A stretch of 49,790 nt of DNA from Spirulina sp. SIO3F2 (GCA_010672165.1 JAAHHN010000021.1:1-49790), one strand, 5' to 3'; shown: positions 1-8,893, numbered from the stretch's first letter. Notes: generated by a model not told the origin, from the sequence alone. Program-made: numbers and translations.

Positions 1-42
1 AGCTCCGCGGGACTGGAGGGCAGACGTGTGCTCTGCCGATCT
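1..42. other. Probable Illumina adapter remnant at contig edge
   Basis: Bases 11-42 read like the TruSeq index-read adapter. GACTGGAG is followed by two mismatched bases, then CAGACGTGTGCTCT, one mismatched base, and CCGATCT, giving 29 of 32 matching by eye. Such a run is very unlikely to be native. I take the first ~42 bases as library sequence that survived trimming, with genomic sequence starting at about 43. Confidence 0.9.
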
Positions 43-74
43 GAATGATTCACCGGGTCGGTAAAACACAGATA

Positions 75-117
75 TCTCTTCGAGAGGCTACGCCAACGAC
101 TCCACTCACTGACCGCC
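75..117. repeat. Cyanobacterial GGCTACGCC-type interspersed repeat, copy 1
   Basis: This 43-base stretch, with core AGGCTACGCCAACG, recurs at 48766-48808 with 36 of 43 bases identical. Both copies are intergenic and contain short self-complementary blocks. It belongs to the short dispersed repeats common in cyanobacterial intergenic DNA. Because it lies next to the adapter remnant, the repeat may be where assembly stopped. Confidence 0.75.
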
Positions 118-434
118 TACGCTTTGTACCGAGTTCCAGTTCGTCGCGTGGCATCAGTTCGGTAAGCTCACCGCATCGCCTGTCCACCACGTGGTTAAAA
201 CTGATGTTCAGGACTATATTAGCCAAAATTATTAATGCATAATTCAATGTAGGCAAGGGTTTCAGCGATTTTCTCCCATCTCTAATGCCTGGATTCTTGC
301 CATGTTCTCCACTGCCTACCACAAATACTTGACTGATCGTTCCAAAATGCGTTACTTTGAAAACCAAGGCGAAACATCGCCACTTCTCAGCGCCTATTCT
401 GGAACACTCATTCAAAAAAAAGGAGCCTCTACCC
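118..434. other. Region upstream of the peroxiredoxin gene, no convincing gene
   Basis: About 315 bases with open frames on both strands but no recognisable protein, no codon bias like the neighbours and no ribosome site at any candidate start. It presumably holds the promoter of the peroxiredoxin gene. An A-run and AGGAG at 421-425 lead into that gene. Confidence 0.5.
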
Positions 435-1079
435 ATGACCCTCACCGAAACTTTGGCTAAATTTCAAACCGATTTTCGGAAAACTGCCCCAGATGAAGTC
501 AAAACCACAATGGGTACAGCGACCCAAGACCTTATTGACTCTGGCATCATCGATCGCACCCTCAAAGTCGGCGACACCATCCCAGCCGTGAGCCTACCCA
601 ACGCCACAGGTCAGACTGTCAATATCCAAGAACTGCTTAAATCCGGCCCCGTCGTCATCTCGTTCTACCGCGGTGGTTGGTGCCCCTACTGCAACCTCGA
701 ACTCAAGGCACTGCAAGCCAAACTGCCGGAAATCAAAGCCTTGGGTGCAAACCTGATAACGATTTCCCCCCAGACGCCAGATGCGTCCTTGTCCACGGCT
801 GAGAAAAATGCCCTGGAATTCGAGGTACTCAGTGATGTGGGCAACAAAGTTGCCCGAGCTTTTGGCTTGGTGTTCACGTTGCCGGAAACCCTGCGGCCAC
901 TTTATGCCCAATTCGGTTTGGATATTCCTGCTCACAACGGCGATGAGACCTTTGAGCTACCCATCCCCGCTACATACATCGTTAAGACCGACGGTACGAT
1001 CGCCCTTGCTTTTGCCGAAGCCGACTACACCCAGCGCCTCGAACCCGCTGAAATTGTGGCAGCACTTCAAGCGCTCTGA
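435..1079 (+). CDS. Peroxiredoxin-like AhpC/TSA family protein
   Basis: A 214-residue thioredoxin-fold protein of the AhpC/TSA redoxin group, expected to reduce hydroperoxides in the cytoplasm. The motif YRGGWCPYCNLEL lies about 90 residues in. Its CPYC pair sits where these proteins carry the peroxidatic cysteine; family members with CxxC there act as atypical peroxiredoxins or thiol oxidoreductases. I chose ATG 435 because AGGAG lies 9 bases upstream and the extra N-terminus of the longer frame is not family-like. A thioredoxin gene follows 131 bases downstream on the same strand and could serve as reductant. The exact substrate is not visible. Confidence 0.9.
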   Translation: MTLTETLAKFQTDFRKTAPDEVKTTMGTATQDLIDSGIIDRTLKVGDTIPAVSLPNATGQTVNIQELLKSGPVVISFYRGGWCPYCNLELKALQAKLPEIKALGANLITISPQTPDASLSTAEKNALEFEVLSDVGNKVARAFGLVFTLPETLRPLYAQFGLDIPAHNGDETFELPIPATYIVKTDGTIALAFAEADYTQRLEPAEIVAALQAL

Positions 1080-1158
1080 ATATTTCGCAGTCTTTCCTCT
1101 AGAAATGCTGCGATGCCAACTCAATTCATGCCTTTTGGTTAGGACGCTCTGTTTCTAG

Positions 1159-1238
1159 CAACAACACTCACCCCAAACACCTCAGCCCATTTTTTGGAGT
1201 CGTAAAAACCATGACAACAACACTCACCCCAAACACCT
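1159..1238 (+). repeat. 24-bp direct repeat duplicating the start of the thioredoxin gene
   Basis: Bases 1215-1238, which encode the first codons of the thioredoxin, occur exactly at 1159-1182, 56 bases upstream in the leader. The upstream copy has TAG where the gene has ATG, so it cannot start translation there. It looks like a short tandem duplication that gave the gene a new leader containing its ribosome site (GGAG at about 1196-1199). Confidence 0.85.
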
Positions 1239-1549
1239 TTGCCACCGAAGTTCTCAACAGCACAACCCCTGTCCTCGTGGATTTCTGGGCGCCCTGGTGT
1301 GGCCCCTGCCGTGTGATGAATCCGATTATTGAAGCGATCGCCCACGATTATGACGGCACAATCAAGGTTGCCAAGCTTAATGTGGATGATGCACCCGAAA
1401 TCGCGTCTCAGTATCAAATCACGGCGATTCCTACCTTATTGCTGTTCCACAACGGTGAAGTAATTGAACATTTCCAAGGTTTGGTAAGCCAAGATAGCCT
1501 GGTGGCTCGCCTTGCGGCTCACGGTTTCCAGGCTGCGATCGCCGCGTGA
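1211..1549 (+). CDS. trxA: Thioredoxin
   Basis: A 112-residue single-domain thioredoxin. The active-site motif WCGPC follows VLVDFWAP near residue 30, and the cis-proline motif AIPT lies near residue 75, both as in canonical bacterial thioredoxins. It reduces disulfides of target proteins, including peroxiredoxins, using electrons from thioredoxin reductase or ferredoxin-thioredoxin reductase. The start is ATG 1211 with GGAG 11-15 bases upstream. Which cyanobacterial paralogue (m, x or y type) it is cannot be settled by eye, so the symbol is generic. It sits between a peroxiredoxin gene and a glutathione transferase gene. Confidence 0.93.
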   Translation: MTTTLTPNTFATEVLNSTTPVLVDFWAPWCGPCRVMNPIIEAIAHDYDGTIKVAKLNVDDAPEIASQYQITAIPTLLLFHNGEVIEHFQGLVSQDSLVARLAAHGFQAAIAA

Positions 1550-1588
1550 TTATTCGACTCAAAAGGCATTAGCGAAGGCTTTAAAAAA

Positions 1589-1697
1589 CTAGTGCAGCGT
1601 CAACTCTAAGATGTGGGGTAGGTGTTTTCTGAAGCTCTTGAATAACAAGTCTTTCCAAGGTCAGCAACCCCTCTTTTTAATTGAGACGCTGCACTAG
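1589..1697. mobile_element. MITE-like element with CTAG flanks and 9-13 bp terminal inverted repeats
   Basis: CTAGTGCAGCGTC at 1589-1601 is the exact reverse complement of 1685-1697. If the outer palindromic CTAG is the target duplication, the element is 1593-1693 (101 bp) with 9-bp inverted ends TGCAGCGTC. CTAG fits the YTAR targets of IS5-group transposases, so I infer a non-autonomous IS5-type derivative. It has no coding capacity. It separates the thioredoxin gene from the glutathione transferase gene. Confidence 0.75.
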
Positions 1698-1720
1698 CAG
1701 TTTTAGCTTTGAACCCGGTT

Positions 1721-1774
1721 GTCAGGGGGCCAGCCCCCCGACACCTCCTGCTGAAGGGGAAATTGCCCCCTCAG
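1721..1774 (+). promoter_or_regulatory. Two G/C-run hairpins in the glutathione transferase leader
   Basis: Bases 1721-1742 form a 10-bp stem with one mismatch (GTCAGGGGGC, CA, GCCCCCCGAC). Bases 1751-1774 form a second stem (CTGAAGGGG with CCCCCTCAG, one mismatch). Neither is followed by a T-run, so they are not clear intrinsic terminators. They could be dispersed repeat palindromes or leader structures. Confidence 0.5.
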
Positions 1775-1846
1775 ACTCCTGCAATATCGGAGCCAGCATT
1801 CTTGACCCCACAATATCCATCAGATTTTGGAAAAAACGCTTCACTC

Positions 1847-2458
1847 ATGATCGACCTCTACACCTACACCACCCCCAACGGTCGCAAGCCCGCGATCGCC
1901 CTTGAAGAAATGGGTCTACCGTACACCGTTCATAAAATCGACATCTCCAAGGGTGAACAGTTTAGCCCCGAATTTATTGCCCTCAATCCCAACAGTAAAA
2001 TTCCTGCGATCACCGATCAAGAAACAGGTTTAAGCATTTTTGAATCGGGGGCAATCCTGATCTATCTGGCGGAGAAAACGGGCCAACTGTTACCCACAGA
2101 TCCGAAATCACGCTTTGAAGTACTGCAATGGCTGATGTTTCAGATGGGCAGCGTGGGGCCGATGTTTGGGCAGTTGGGTCATTTTCGTAACGCCGCACCC
2201 GAACCTGTACCCTACGCGATCGCCCGCTACGAAAAAGAAACCCTCCGCCTCTTTGGCGTGCTCGATCGCCAACTGGCTGAACGGGACTATGTGGCGGGTG
2301 ACTATTCCATTGCAGACATCGCTATCTACCCTTGGATTATGGCCCATGACTACATGCAAGTCTCCCTAGAAGGGCATCCTCATTTGCTACGCTGGACGAA
2401 GACACTCGCTGCCCGCCCTGCTGTGCAAGCGGGAATGGCAGTTTTAAGTGAAGGTTAA
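1847..2458 (+). CDS. Glutathione S-transferase
   Basis: A 203-residue cytosolic GST. The N-terminal thioredoxin-like domain starts MIDLYTYTTPNGRKPAIALEE. The NPNSKIPAI segment supplies the cis-proline and ESGAILIYLAEKTG the glutathione-binding E-S pair. The helical C-terminal domain contains the N-capping ADIAIYPW motif. The sequence resembles the bacterial YghU/YfcG (Nu-class-like) group, which have GSH-dependent disulfide or peroxide reductase activity; that class assignment is inference. ATG 1847 is chosen because the frame's longer upstream extension is translated repeat sequence. A TetR gene follows on the same strand, a common arrangement for detoxification genes. Confidence 0.9.
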   Translation: MIDLYTYTTPNGRKPAIALEEMGLPYTVHKIDISKGEQFSPEFIALNPNSKIPAITDQETGLSIFESGAILIYLAEKTGQLLPTDPKSRFEVLQWLMFQMGSVGPMFGQLGHFRNAAPEPVPYAIARYEKETLRLFGVLDRQLAERDYVAGDYSIADIAIYPWIMAHDYMQVSLEGHPHLLRWTKTLAARPAVQAGMAVLSEG

Positions 2459-2505
2459 TCTGTAGTTTTGAGGTTGAGCCATTTGACGAATGGCGTCAGC
2501 ATACT

Positions 2506-2530
2506 CCCCCTTTCCAAGGGGGCGAGGGGA
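2506..2530 (+). promoter_or_regulatory. Palindrome abutting the TetR ribosome site
   Basis: CCCCCTT (2506-2512), a 3-base loop and AAGGGGG (2516-2522) form a perfect 7-bp stem. The likely Shine-Dalgarno GAGGGGA (2524-2530) directly follows, 3 bases before ATG 2534. The stem belongs to the same CCCCCTTnnnAAGGGGG family as the larger repeats at 24.0 and 28.1 kb. It may be a solo remnant that has donated the ribosome site. Confidence 0.55.
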
Positions 2531-2533
2531 ATC

Positions 2534-3115
2534 ATGGCACGACAGAAAGAGTTTGATCGACAGGTCGTTTTAGAAAAAGCGATGGAGACCTTTTGGCAGC
2601 AGGGGTATGAAGGCACCTCGGTGCAGGATCTGCTCAAGGCAATGGGTCTGAATCGCGGCAGCCTCTACGATACGTTTGGCGACAAGCGCTCGCTCTTTCT
2701 TGAAGCCATTGCCCATTACGAGAACAAAGTGGTACAGAAGGCGATCGCCAAGCTCGAAGCGCCGAATGCGGGTAAGGCGGTGATCATTGCCCATTTTCAG
2801 GGATTAGTGGAGCGTCTGGCGGGGAGCGATCGCGCCCAGTGGGGGTGCTTTATGACCAATGTGGCGGTGGAGTTATGCAACCATGATTCTGAAGCGGCAA
2901 AACGGATTAAGGAAAGCATGCAACGGTTTGAGCAAGCGTTTATTCATGCGCTGACTAATGCCCAAGGCCAGGGAGACCTTAGCCCCGAAGCAGATGTTGA
3001 GGCGTTAGCTTGCTTCTTGACTTGTCTGATGCAGGGGCTGCGGGTGGTGACAAAGTTGGAGCGCGATCGCACCACCTTAGAGAAGATTGTAAATACGGCG
3101 TTGGCTGTTCTATGA
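2534..3115 (+). CDS. TetR/AcrR family transcriptional regulator
   Basis: A 193-residue repressor. The N-terminal helix-turn-helix domain (about residues 5-50) has the hallmark order of the family: a helix with METFWQQGYEGTS, then VQDLLKAMGLNRGSLYDTFGDKRSLF. The rest is the variable ligand-binding and dimerisation domain, with two cysteine-containing helices (GCFMTNVAVELCNHD and ALACFLTCLMQ). It lies 75 bases downstream of the glutathione transferase gene on the same strand, so it probably controls that gene or its own operon in response to an electrophile. The ligand is unknown. ATG 2534 is chosen for the purine-rich GAGGGGA just upstream. A bidirectional terminator follows. Confidence 0.92.
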   Translation: MARQKEFDRQVVLEKAMETFWQQGYEGTSVQDLLKAMGLNRGSLYDTFGDKRSLFLEAIAHYENKVVQKAIAKLEAPNAGKAVIIAHFQGLVERLAGSDRAQWGCFMTNVAVELCNHDSEAAKRIKESMQRFEQAFIHALTNAQGQGDLSPEADVEALACFLTCLMQGLRVVTKLERDRTTLEKIVNTALAVL

Positions 3116-3150
3116 GCAACGAGGTGGCCTATTCTGAAACAGAATTAATT

Positions 3151-3186
3151 AAAAAACCCACTCTATAATGTGCGAGTGGGTTTTTT
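3151..3186. terminator. Bidirectional intrinsic terminator
   Basis: AAAAAACCCACTC (3151-3163), a 10-base loop, and the perfect complement GAGTGGGTTTTTT (3174-3186). The A-run and T-run make it work in both directions. It serves both the TetR gene on + and rplY on -, which converge here. Confidence 0.9.
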
Positions 3187-3212
3187 CGGGCTGAGGTAAC
3201 GCAACAATTTAT

Positions 3213-3515
3213 TTATTCTGCTGCCGAAGTCGCAAAGAAACTGAGGTGATAGATATCACCTTTCCAAGGATGAGTTTGGGCTTCGTGGATCACGGTTGTT
3301 CCCTTCCAAGATAGGTCTGGGATACTCACTTCAATGGGAGTTTTGTTCACAAAGGCCTTCCGCATTAAAGTATCAGCAGCTTTTTGCTCCACGACGAGGT
3401 GAATCGATGCAGCACCATCATGACCGTAAAGGTTGGCAGGAATCCAGCCTTCACGGCGAAGAGCACGAGCTTTGCTCCCTTCGGGGCGCTGTTTACATTC
3501 AATAGAAAGGGACAT
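3213..3515 (-). CDS. rplY: 50S ribosomal protein L25 (short form)
   Basis: A 100-residue protein of the bL25 family, which binds 5S rRNA in the large ribosomal subunit. The N-terminal segment CKQRPEGSKARALRREGWIPANLYGH matches the family signature ([KR]xxGxxxxLRxxGxIPAVxYG). It is the short single-domain form without the CTC C-terminal domain. The start is ATG on -, 46 bases after the purA stop, so the two probably share a transcript. The bidirectional terminator at 3151-3186 ends it. Confidence 0.9.
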   Translation of the reverse strand: MSLSIECKQRPEGSKARALRREGWIPANLYGHDGAASIHLVVEQKAADTLMRKAFVNKTPIEVSIPDLSWKGTTVIHEAQTHPWKGDIYHLSFFATSAAE

Positions 3516-3561
3516 GGTAATCAGAAATCAATAGATAGGGTGGACAACGGAAAAACTTAGC

Positions 3562-4896
<1,335 letters not shown>

Positions 4897-4964
4897 TTAA
4901 TAAATGAAAGTTTTCACAAACGCTCATTTTATGGCGTAGTCTCAAGCGCTGTCAAACCTCTTGA

Positions 4965-6146
4965 TTAATCGATGTGTTGCCAATAGCGCCACGCACTGTA
5001 GGCCAGCGTCACGACCCCGGTGTGAATTGCAGATTCATCCGCCATAAAGCTGGGGTGGTGCAAGGGCGGGTTAGCACGATCGGGATTGCCCACACCAAGG
5101 CGGAACATACTGCCGGGGGCGTTGGCGAGATACATGGCAAAATCTTCTGCGCCTAAGGAGGGTTCGGGGAGCACCTGAACACGATCGCGCCCCCAGGCTT
5201 CCACCGCGCTCTCTTCAATGAGTTGGGTCAGGGTTGGGTCATTTTGCACTGAGGGAATTCCACGAGCGTAGGTGATCTGCGCAGTTGCCCCATAGCTGGC
5301 ACAAATATTGTTGACAATCGTTTCAATCCAGTTGGGGAGTGCCTGATGCGTCTCAGGATGGAGCGATCGCACGGTTCCGGCGAGTCGGACTTGGTCAGCG
5401 ATCACATTGGGGGCTCGACCACCAGTAATTTCGCCAATCGTTAAAACCACTGGACGTAGAGGGTTTTGAGTACGACTAATGGCCTGTTGCAGGGCGGTGA
5501 TCACTTGAGCGGCAATCCAAATCGCATCCTTGGCTTCGTGGGGACGGGCTCCGTGACCCGACTCCCCTTGAATAATAATTTCGAGATCATCAGCCGCCGC
5601 CGTTAAGGCGCCGTAACGAACCCCCAGAGATTGGGCAGGAATCGATGGAAAAACATGCACCCCCAAGATATGATCCACCCCCTCCATTGCACCATCAGCT
5701 ACCATCCAACCTGCACCTTGAGCAATTTCTTCTGCGGATTGGAACAAAAACCGGAGATTGCCGGGGAGGCGATCGCGCAATTGACTCAAAACCATCGCAA
5801 TCCCTAAGCCTACAGTGGTGTGGATATCATGACCGCAGGCGTGCATTACACCTGGATTGTTTGAGGCAAAGGTGAGATTTGTCCGCTCAGTAATCGGCAG
5901 GGCATCCATATCGGTACGGATCGCCAGCCGTCGGGAATCAGCGCCCGTTCCTTCGAGTTCCCCCACTACGCCGATTTTGCCCACTTCTTCAGTGACCTGT
6001 AAACCGCAGGAAGAGAGCACTCCTGCCACGTAAGCTGCGGTCTGATGTTCTTGGCCACTCAGTTCAGGATGGGCATGGAAATGGCGACGCATTTCTACCA
6101 AGCGGGGTTGAAGTTCGGTGGCAAGGGCTTTGATTTCGGTGAGCAT
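4965..6146 (-). CDS. M20 family amidohydrolase (N-acyl-amino-acid hydrolase type)
   Basis: A 393-residue metallopeptidase-fold amidohydrolase of the M20D group. Metal ligands are visible in MHACGHDIHTTVGLG and FQSAEEIAQGA. The lid and dimerisation domain carries SGHGARPHEAKDAIW, and the last ligand region is HHPSFMADE. Family members hydrolyse N-acyl amino acids, hippurate or auxin-type conjugates; the natural substrate here cannot be read from sequence. No signal peptide is seen, so it is cytoplasmic. It precedes purA by 74 bases on the same strand. A strong nested inverted repeat lies upstream of its start. Confidence 0.93.
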   Translation of the reverse strand: MLTEIKALATELQPRLVEMRRHFHAHPELSGQEHQTAAYVAGVLSSCGLQVTEEVGKIGVVGELEGTGADSRRLAIRTDMDALPITERTNLTFASNNPGVMHACGHDIHTTVGLGIAMVLSQLRDRLPGNLRFLFQSAEEIAQGAGWMVADGAMEGVDHILGVHVFPSIPAQSLGVRYGALTAAADDLEIIIQGESGHGARPHEAKDAIWIAAQVITALQQAISRTQNPLRPVVLTIGEITGGRAPNVIADQVRLAGTVRSLHPETHQALPNWIETIVNNICASYGATAQITYARGIPSVQNDPTLTQLIEESAVEAWGRDRVQVLPEPSLGAEDFAMYLANAPGSMFRLGVGNPDRANPPLHHPSFMADESAIHTGVVTLAYSAWRYWQHID

Positions 6147-6195
6147 GGGCAGAGGGGGCGGTTGTTGGAATAGATCTTAATTGTTTAAGGTTCTG

Positions 6196-6253
6196 ATTCG
6201 CAGTTTTTCAAGAACATTTGAACATTTGTGTTCAGATGTTCAACGTTGCGAAT
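6196..6253. promoter_or_regulatory. Nested inverted repeat between divergent genes
   Basis: GAACATTTGAACA (6212-6224), a 4-base loop, and TGTTCAGATGTTC (6229-6241) pair over 13 bp with one mismatch. An outer pair ATTCGCA (6196-6202) and TGCGAAT (6247-6253) encloses them. The site lies in the 248-bp spacer between the M20 hydrolase gene (-) and the DUF4160 gene (+). No T-run follows, so it looks more like an operator or structured leader than a terminator. Confidence 0.6.
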
Positions 6254-6394
6254 GTTATTGAGCACAAAGTCCAGACAGAACCCAATCGCTTGGGTTATTA
6301 TTTGAAGTACGGGCTAGCCAATATGCAGCACGATACCGACTAACTGTGCGGACATATACAGGAATCATGCTGCTCAAAACCAAGAAACCCCAAA

Positions 6395-6667
6395 GTGCCC
6401 AAAATCTTTGTAGATTCCCAAAACAATTTCTCTGTCTACATCTACACTAACGACCATGAACCGCCTCATGTCCATGTCTTCATTGGCAGCAAAAAATCTC
6501 GGAACCAGGCTGATATCAAAATTGCACTCGGCTCTGAAACAGAAGCTCCGCGCTTGGTAGCGATCGACCCCAGCATTAGCAATAAAAATGCTCGTAAGGC
6601 ACTCATTCTTGTCGCCGAGCACCAAGAAGAATTCTTAGCTCAATGGCACAAAATCCATGACCCATAA
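6395..6667 (+). CDS. DUF4160 domain protein
   Basis: A 90-residue protein matching the DUF4160 pattern: MPKIF start, a strand with IYTNDHEPPHVHVFIG (the conserved HxPPHxH-like core), then short helices. The start is GTG 6395; no in-frame ATG lies upstream and no strong ribosome site is visible. It overlaps the next gene by 11 bases, so the two are translationally coupled. DUF4160/DUF2442 pairs are widespread small two-gene modules in bacteria and are often suspected of being toxin-antitoxin systems. The biochemical role is not established by anything seen here. Confidence 0.85.
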   Translation: MPKIFVDSQNNFSVYIYTNDHEPPHVHVFIGSKKSRNQADIKIALGSETEAPRLVAIDPSISNKNARKALILVAEHQEEFLAQWHKIHDP

Positions 6668-7112
6668 TGTAAACCGCAAGTGGCAACTCGACCTTTCTGA
6701 AGACGCCCTCACTAACCAAATTGCTCAGGCCCGTGCAATGGCTCAAAAGCTAGCAGAAGAGGGGCCTTGTGCAACATCGGTTCGCTATGACGAGAGTCGA
6801 GGCTTAATTGAGATTCAACTCAAAAGTGGAGCGATGCTGTCGTTTCCTCCCCATTTAGCCCAGGAATTGACTGATGCCACACCAGCGCAACTCAATGATG
6901 TCTGGCTGGATGCAGCAGGCTTGAGTGTCCATTGGGAGAGTTTGGATGTGGATTTCAGCATTGCAGGTCTGATGCAGGGGCTCTTCGGCACAAAAGCTTG
7001 GATGGCTGAACTGGGGCGCAAGGGTGGCCAGAGCATGTCAGACGCAAAGCGTAAAGCGGCTCGTGAGAATGGCAAAAAAGGGGGACGTCCTAAAAAACTG
7101 GATCGCGTTTGA
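6657..7112 (+). CDS. DUF2442 domain protein with basic C-terminal tail
   Basis: A 151-residue protein. The central part (about residues 35-90) matches DUF2442, including LIEIQLKSGAMLSFPP and LSVHWESLDVDFSIAGL. The last ~35 residues are strongly basic (ARENGKKGGRPKK), a tail often seen on DNA-binding or antitoxin-like members. ATG 6657 lies inside the end of the DUF4160 gene. By analogy with type II pairs the downstream DNA-binding partner would be the antitoxin, but that is inference. Confidence 0.87.
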   Translation: MTHNVNRKWQLDLSEDALTNQIAQARAMAQKLAEEGPCATSVRYDESRGLIEIQLKSGAMLSFPPHLAQELTDATPAQLNDVWLDAAGLSVHWESLDVDFSIAGLMQGLFGTKAWMAELGRKGGQSMSDAKRKAARENGKKGGRPKKLDRV

Positions 7113-7162
7113 TTCAGCCCATACTCTCTATAGCGATAGCATTGAACAGAAACTCTGACCGT

Positions 7163-8527
7163 TCAAGCGGTTCTTGCGGTCGTTGGTAAAACAGATTCAG
7201 TATGAGCCACATAGTTATATTGCTGAAGTGCTGTCACTGCTGCTTGGGAATCTTGTACCCAAAACTCTGAATTGAGGCGCACAAATTGGCGTTCAATTCC
7301 TTGACCGATCGCAGCTACCACTGGCACTTTTGGCTTATTTTTCTCACCTTTATAACGCTCCAAAACGCTCTTGAGCTGATTACGCTGGCCCTTAGTACTG
7401 GCTTGCTCAGGGGTTAACTCCACCATCACCATCTGCACCTGCTCCACCGGCTCAGCATCTTCGACAATCAGTTGAACTTTATCATCACGGCTATCCGCTT
7501 TACCCCAGAGGATCATGCTCTGATCTTGCACCAGCAGCGGTGCGAGCCGCTCAAAGGCACTCGGGAAGACGACCCCTTCCACTTCACCTGTGCGATCCTC
7601 AAGGGTTAGGAACGCCATGCGATCGCCCTTCTTGGTGGTAATTTCCCGCACGAGCGAGAGCATCACCACACAGCTAATCAATGTCCGTTTTTTCTGCTCT
7701 CCCAACTGGGACAAACTAATCGGCGCCATCACCTGCATCGCTGACTGGAGGCGATCGAGGGGATGCTCAGACACATAAAACCCAAGAAGCTCCTTTTCGG
7801 CTTTGAGCTTCTCAGCAGCAGGGAGATCAGGGATTTGGGGTAGGGGCGGGGCGGTGTCAAACTCTGGAGGGGCATCTTTGTCCTTGCTATCTGAGGTAAC
7901 CCCAAAACTGAAAAGATTCATCTGCCCACTTGCCTTTTCTTTGGCTCGTTGTTGAGCCCAGGTGGTCGCGGGTTCAATATATTCCAGAAGCTGTTGACGA
8001 TTGTCATTGAGCTGGCCAAAAGCACCGCATTTAATCAACGTCTCCATTGCACGGCGGTTAACAGTGCGGAGATCCACATGGGCACAAAAGTCTGAGAAGG
8101 ATTTGAAGCTGCCCCCTGCCTCATCACGAGCCGTGAGGATCGAGTCGATCGCGCCCTCTCCCAAATTGGGCACAGCGGACAGACCAAAGAGAATTGTATT
8201 GTCCCGAGGGGTGAAGTCCACATGGGACTGGTTGATATCGGGGGGATTGACCTTAATCCCCATCTTTTGACAGGTGTTGATGTAGCTATTGACTTTGTCT
8301 TTATTGCCGCTGTTGCTGGTTAAGAGCGCCGCCATGTACTCAACCGGGTAATTTGCCTTGAGATAAGCCGTCTGGTAGGTCACATAAGCATAGGCAGTGG
8401 AATGGGACTTGTTAAAGCAGTTGGATGCAACCCAGCCCTGCGCCAGCAGAAAATTGTGGTCTTGTGCTAGACCAATGTCGTAGACTGATTGAGTTCCCAG
8501 AGCACGGCGGGACGAAATCTTAACCAT
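7163..8527 (-). CDS. dnaE: DNA polymerase III alpha subunit, C-terminal half, with split intein IntC
   Basis: A 454-residue protein whose first 36 residues are the C-terminal part of the cyanobacterial split DnaE intein. The remaining 418 are the C-terminal extein of the replicative polymerase. The junction is GWVASN followed by [12 protein letters not shown]: Asn36 is the cyclising residue and Cys37 the +1 nucleophile. The extein includes the end of the polymerase region and an OB-fold segment ([24 protein letters not shown] onwards). The N-terminal half, with IntN, is not in this window and must be encoded elsewhere. Protein trans-splicing joins the halves, as known from Synechocystis 6803. 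A small unrelated gene lies upstream on -. Confidence 0.96.
   Translation of the reverse strand: MVKISSRRALGTQSVYDIGLAQDHNFLLAQGWVASNCFNKSHSTAYAYVTYQTAYLKANYPVEYMAALLTSNSGNKDKVNSYINTCQKMGIKVNPPDINQSHVDFTPRDNTILFGLSAVPNLGEGAIDSILTARDEAGGSFKSFSDFCAHVDLRTVNRRAMETLIKCGAFGQLNDNRQQLLEYIEPATTWAQQRAKEKASGQMNLFSFGVTSDSKDKDAPPEFDTAPPLPQIPDLPAAEKLKAEKELLGFYVSEHPLDRLQSAMQVMAPISLSQLGEQKKRTLISCVVMLSLVREITTKKGDRMAFLTLEDRTGEVEGVVFPSAFERLAPLLVQDQSMILWGKADSRDDKVQLIVEDAEPVEQVQMVMVELTPEQASTKGQRNQLKSVLERYKGEKNKPKVPVVAAIGQGIERQFVRLNSEFWVQDSQAAVTALQQYNYVAHTESVLPTTARTA
8420..8527 (-). other. Split-intein IntC coding segment (36 codons)
   Basis: Residues 1-36 include the intein block-F-like [14 protein letters not shown] and block-G-like WVASN. 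As in other DnaE inteins, Ser rather than His precedes the terminal Asn. The AAC/TGC splice junction lies between 8420 and 8419. Length and position match the Npu and Ssp DnaE IntC fragments. Confidence 0.95.
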
Positions 8528-8662
8528 AGTGATTTTGCGTCAAAACTAAAGACGCCACAGGTTGAAGTCTAAATTAACGTTGAACCGGTGGCGGCAATTT
8601 CAATAGTTTATTTGTTTTTGAACAGGCTGAGTCAATTCTGAAACAATACGCCTGTCATTGGC

Positions 8663-8893
8663 TTAATAGGCTAGGGTTGCTAAGGTTTCCCGCAGATAAC
8701 GACGGACTTGCTCCTCCACTTCAGCCTCAGTGGACTGGACACGCTCGACATCAGGTAAGGTTTGCTGCCAACGTTGGAACCCGGAGCTTTCTGCAATCGC
8801 TTGCTTGAGACTTTGCCAAACGGCCTGTTCCCTCATCGTCATAGCAGCGGTAGATAGCGTAGAACTGGGCATTTTGACCTCCAGTGTTAACAA
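8663..8893 (-). CDS. Small conserved-looking hypothetical protein
   Basis: A 76-residue, mostly helical, charged protein I do not recognise as a named family. The segment from MTMREQAVWQSLKQAIAESSGF to the C-terminal YLRETLATLAY has balanced, gene-like composition, and HIP1-type codon use fits the neighbours. An internal start at the second or third Met is possible. It lies 135 bases upstream of the split dnaE gene on the same strand. No signal peptide or membrane segment is visible. Confidence 0.6.
   Translation of the reverse strand: MLTLEVKMPSSTLSTAAMTMREQAVWQSLKQAIAESSGFQRWQQTLPDVERVQSTEAEVEEQVRRYLRETLATLAY

Noticed and set aside
50-445. 131-codon - frame at the left edge
   Set aside because: It overlaps the dispersed repeat and the peroxiredoxin start, has no recognisable motif, and reads through adapter-proximal sequence.
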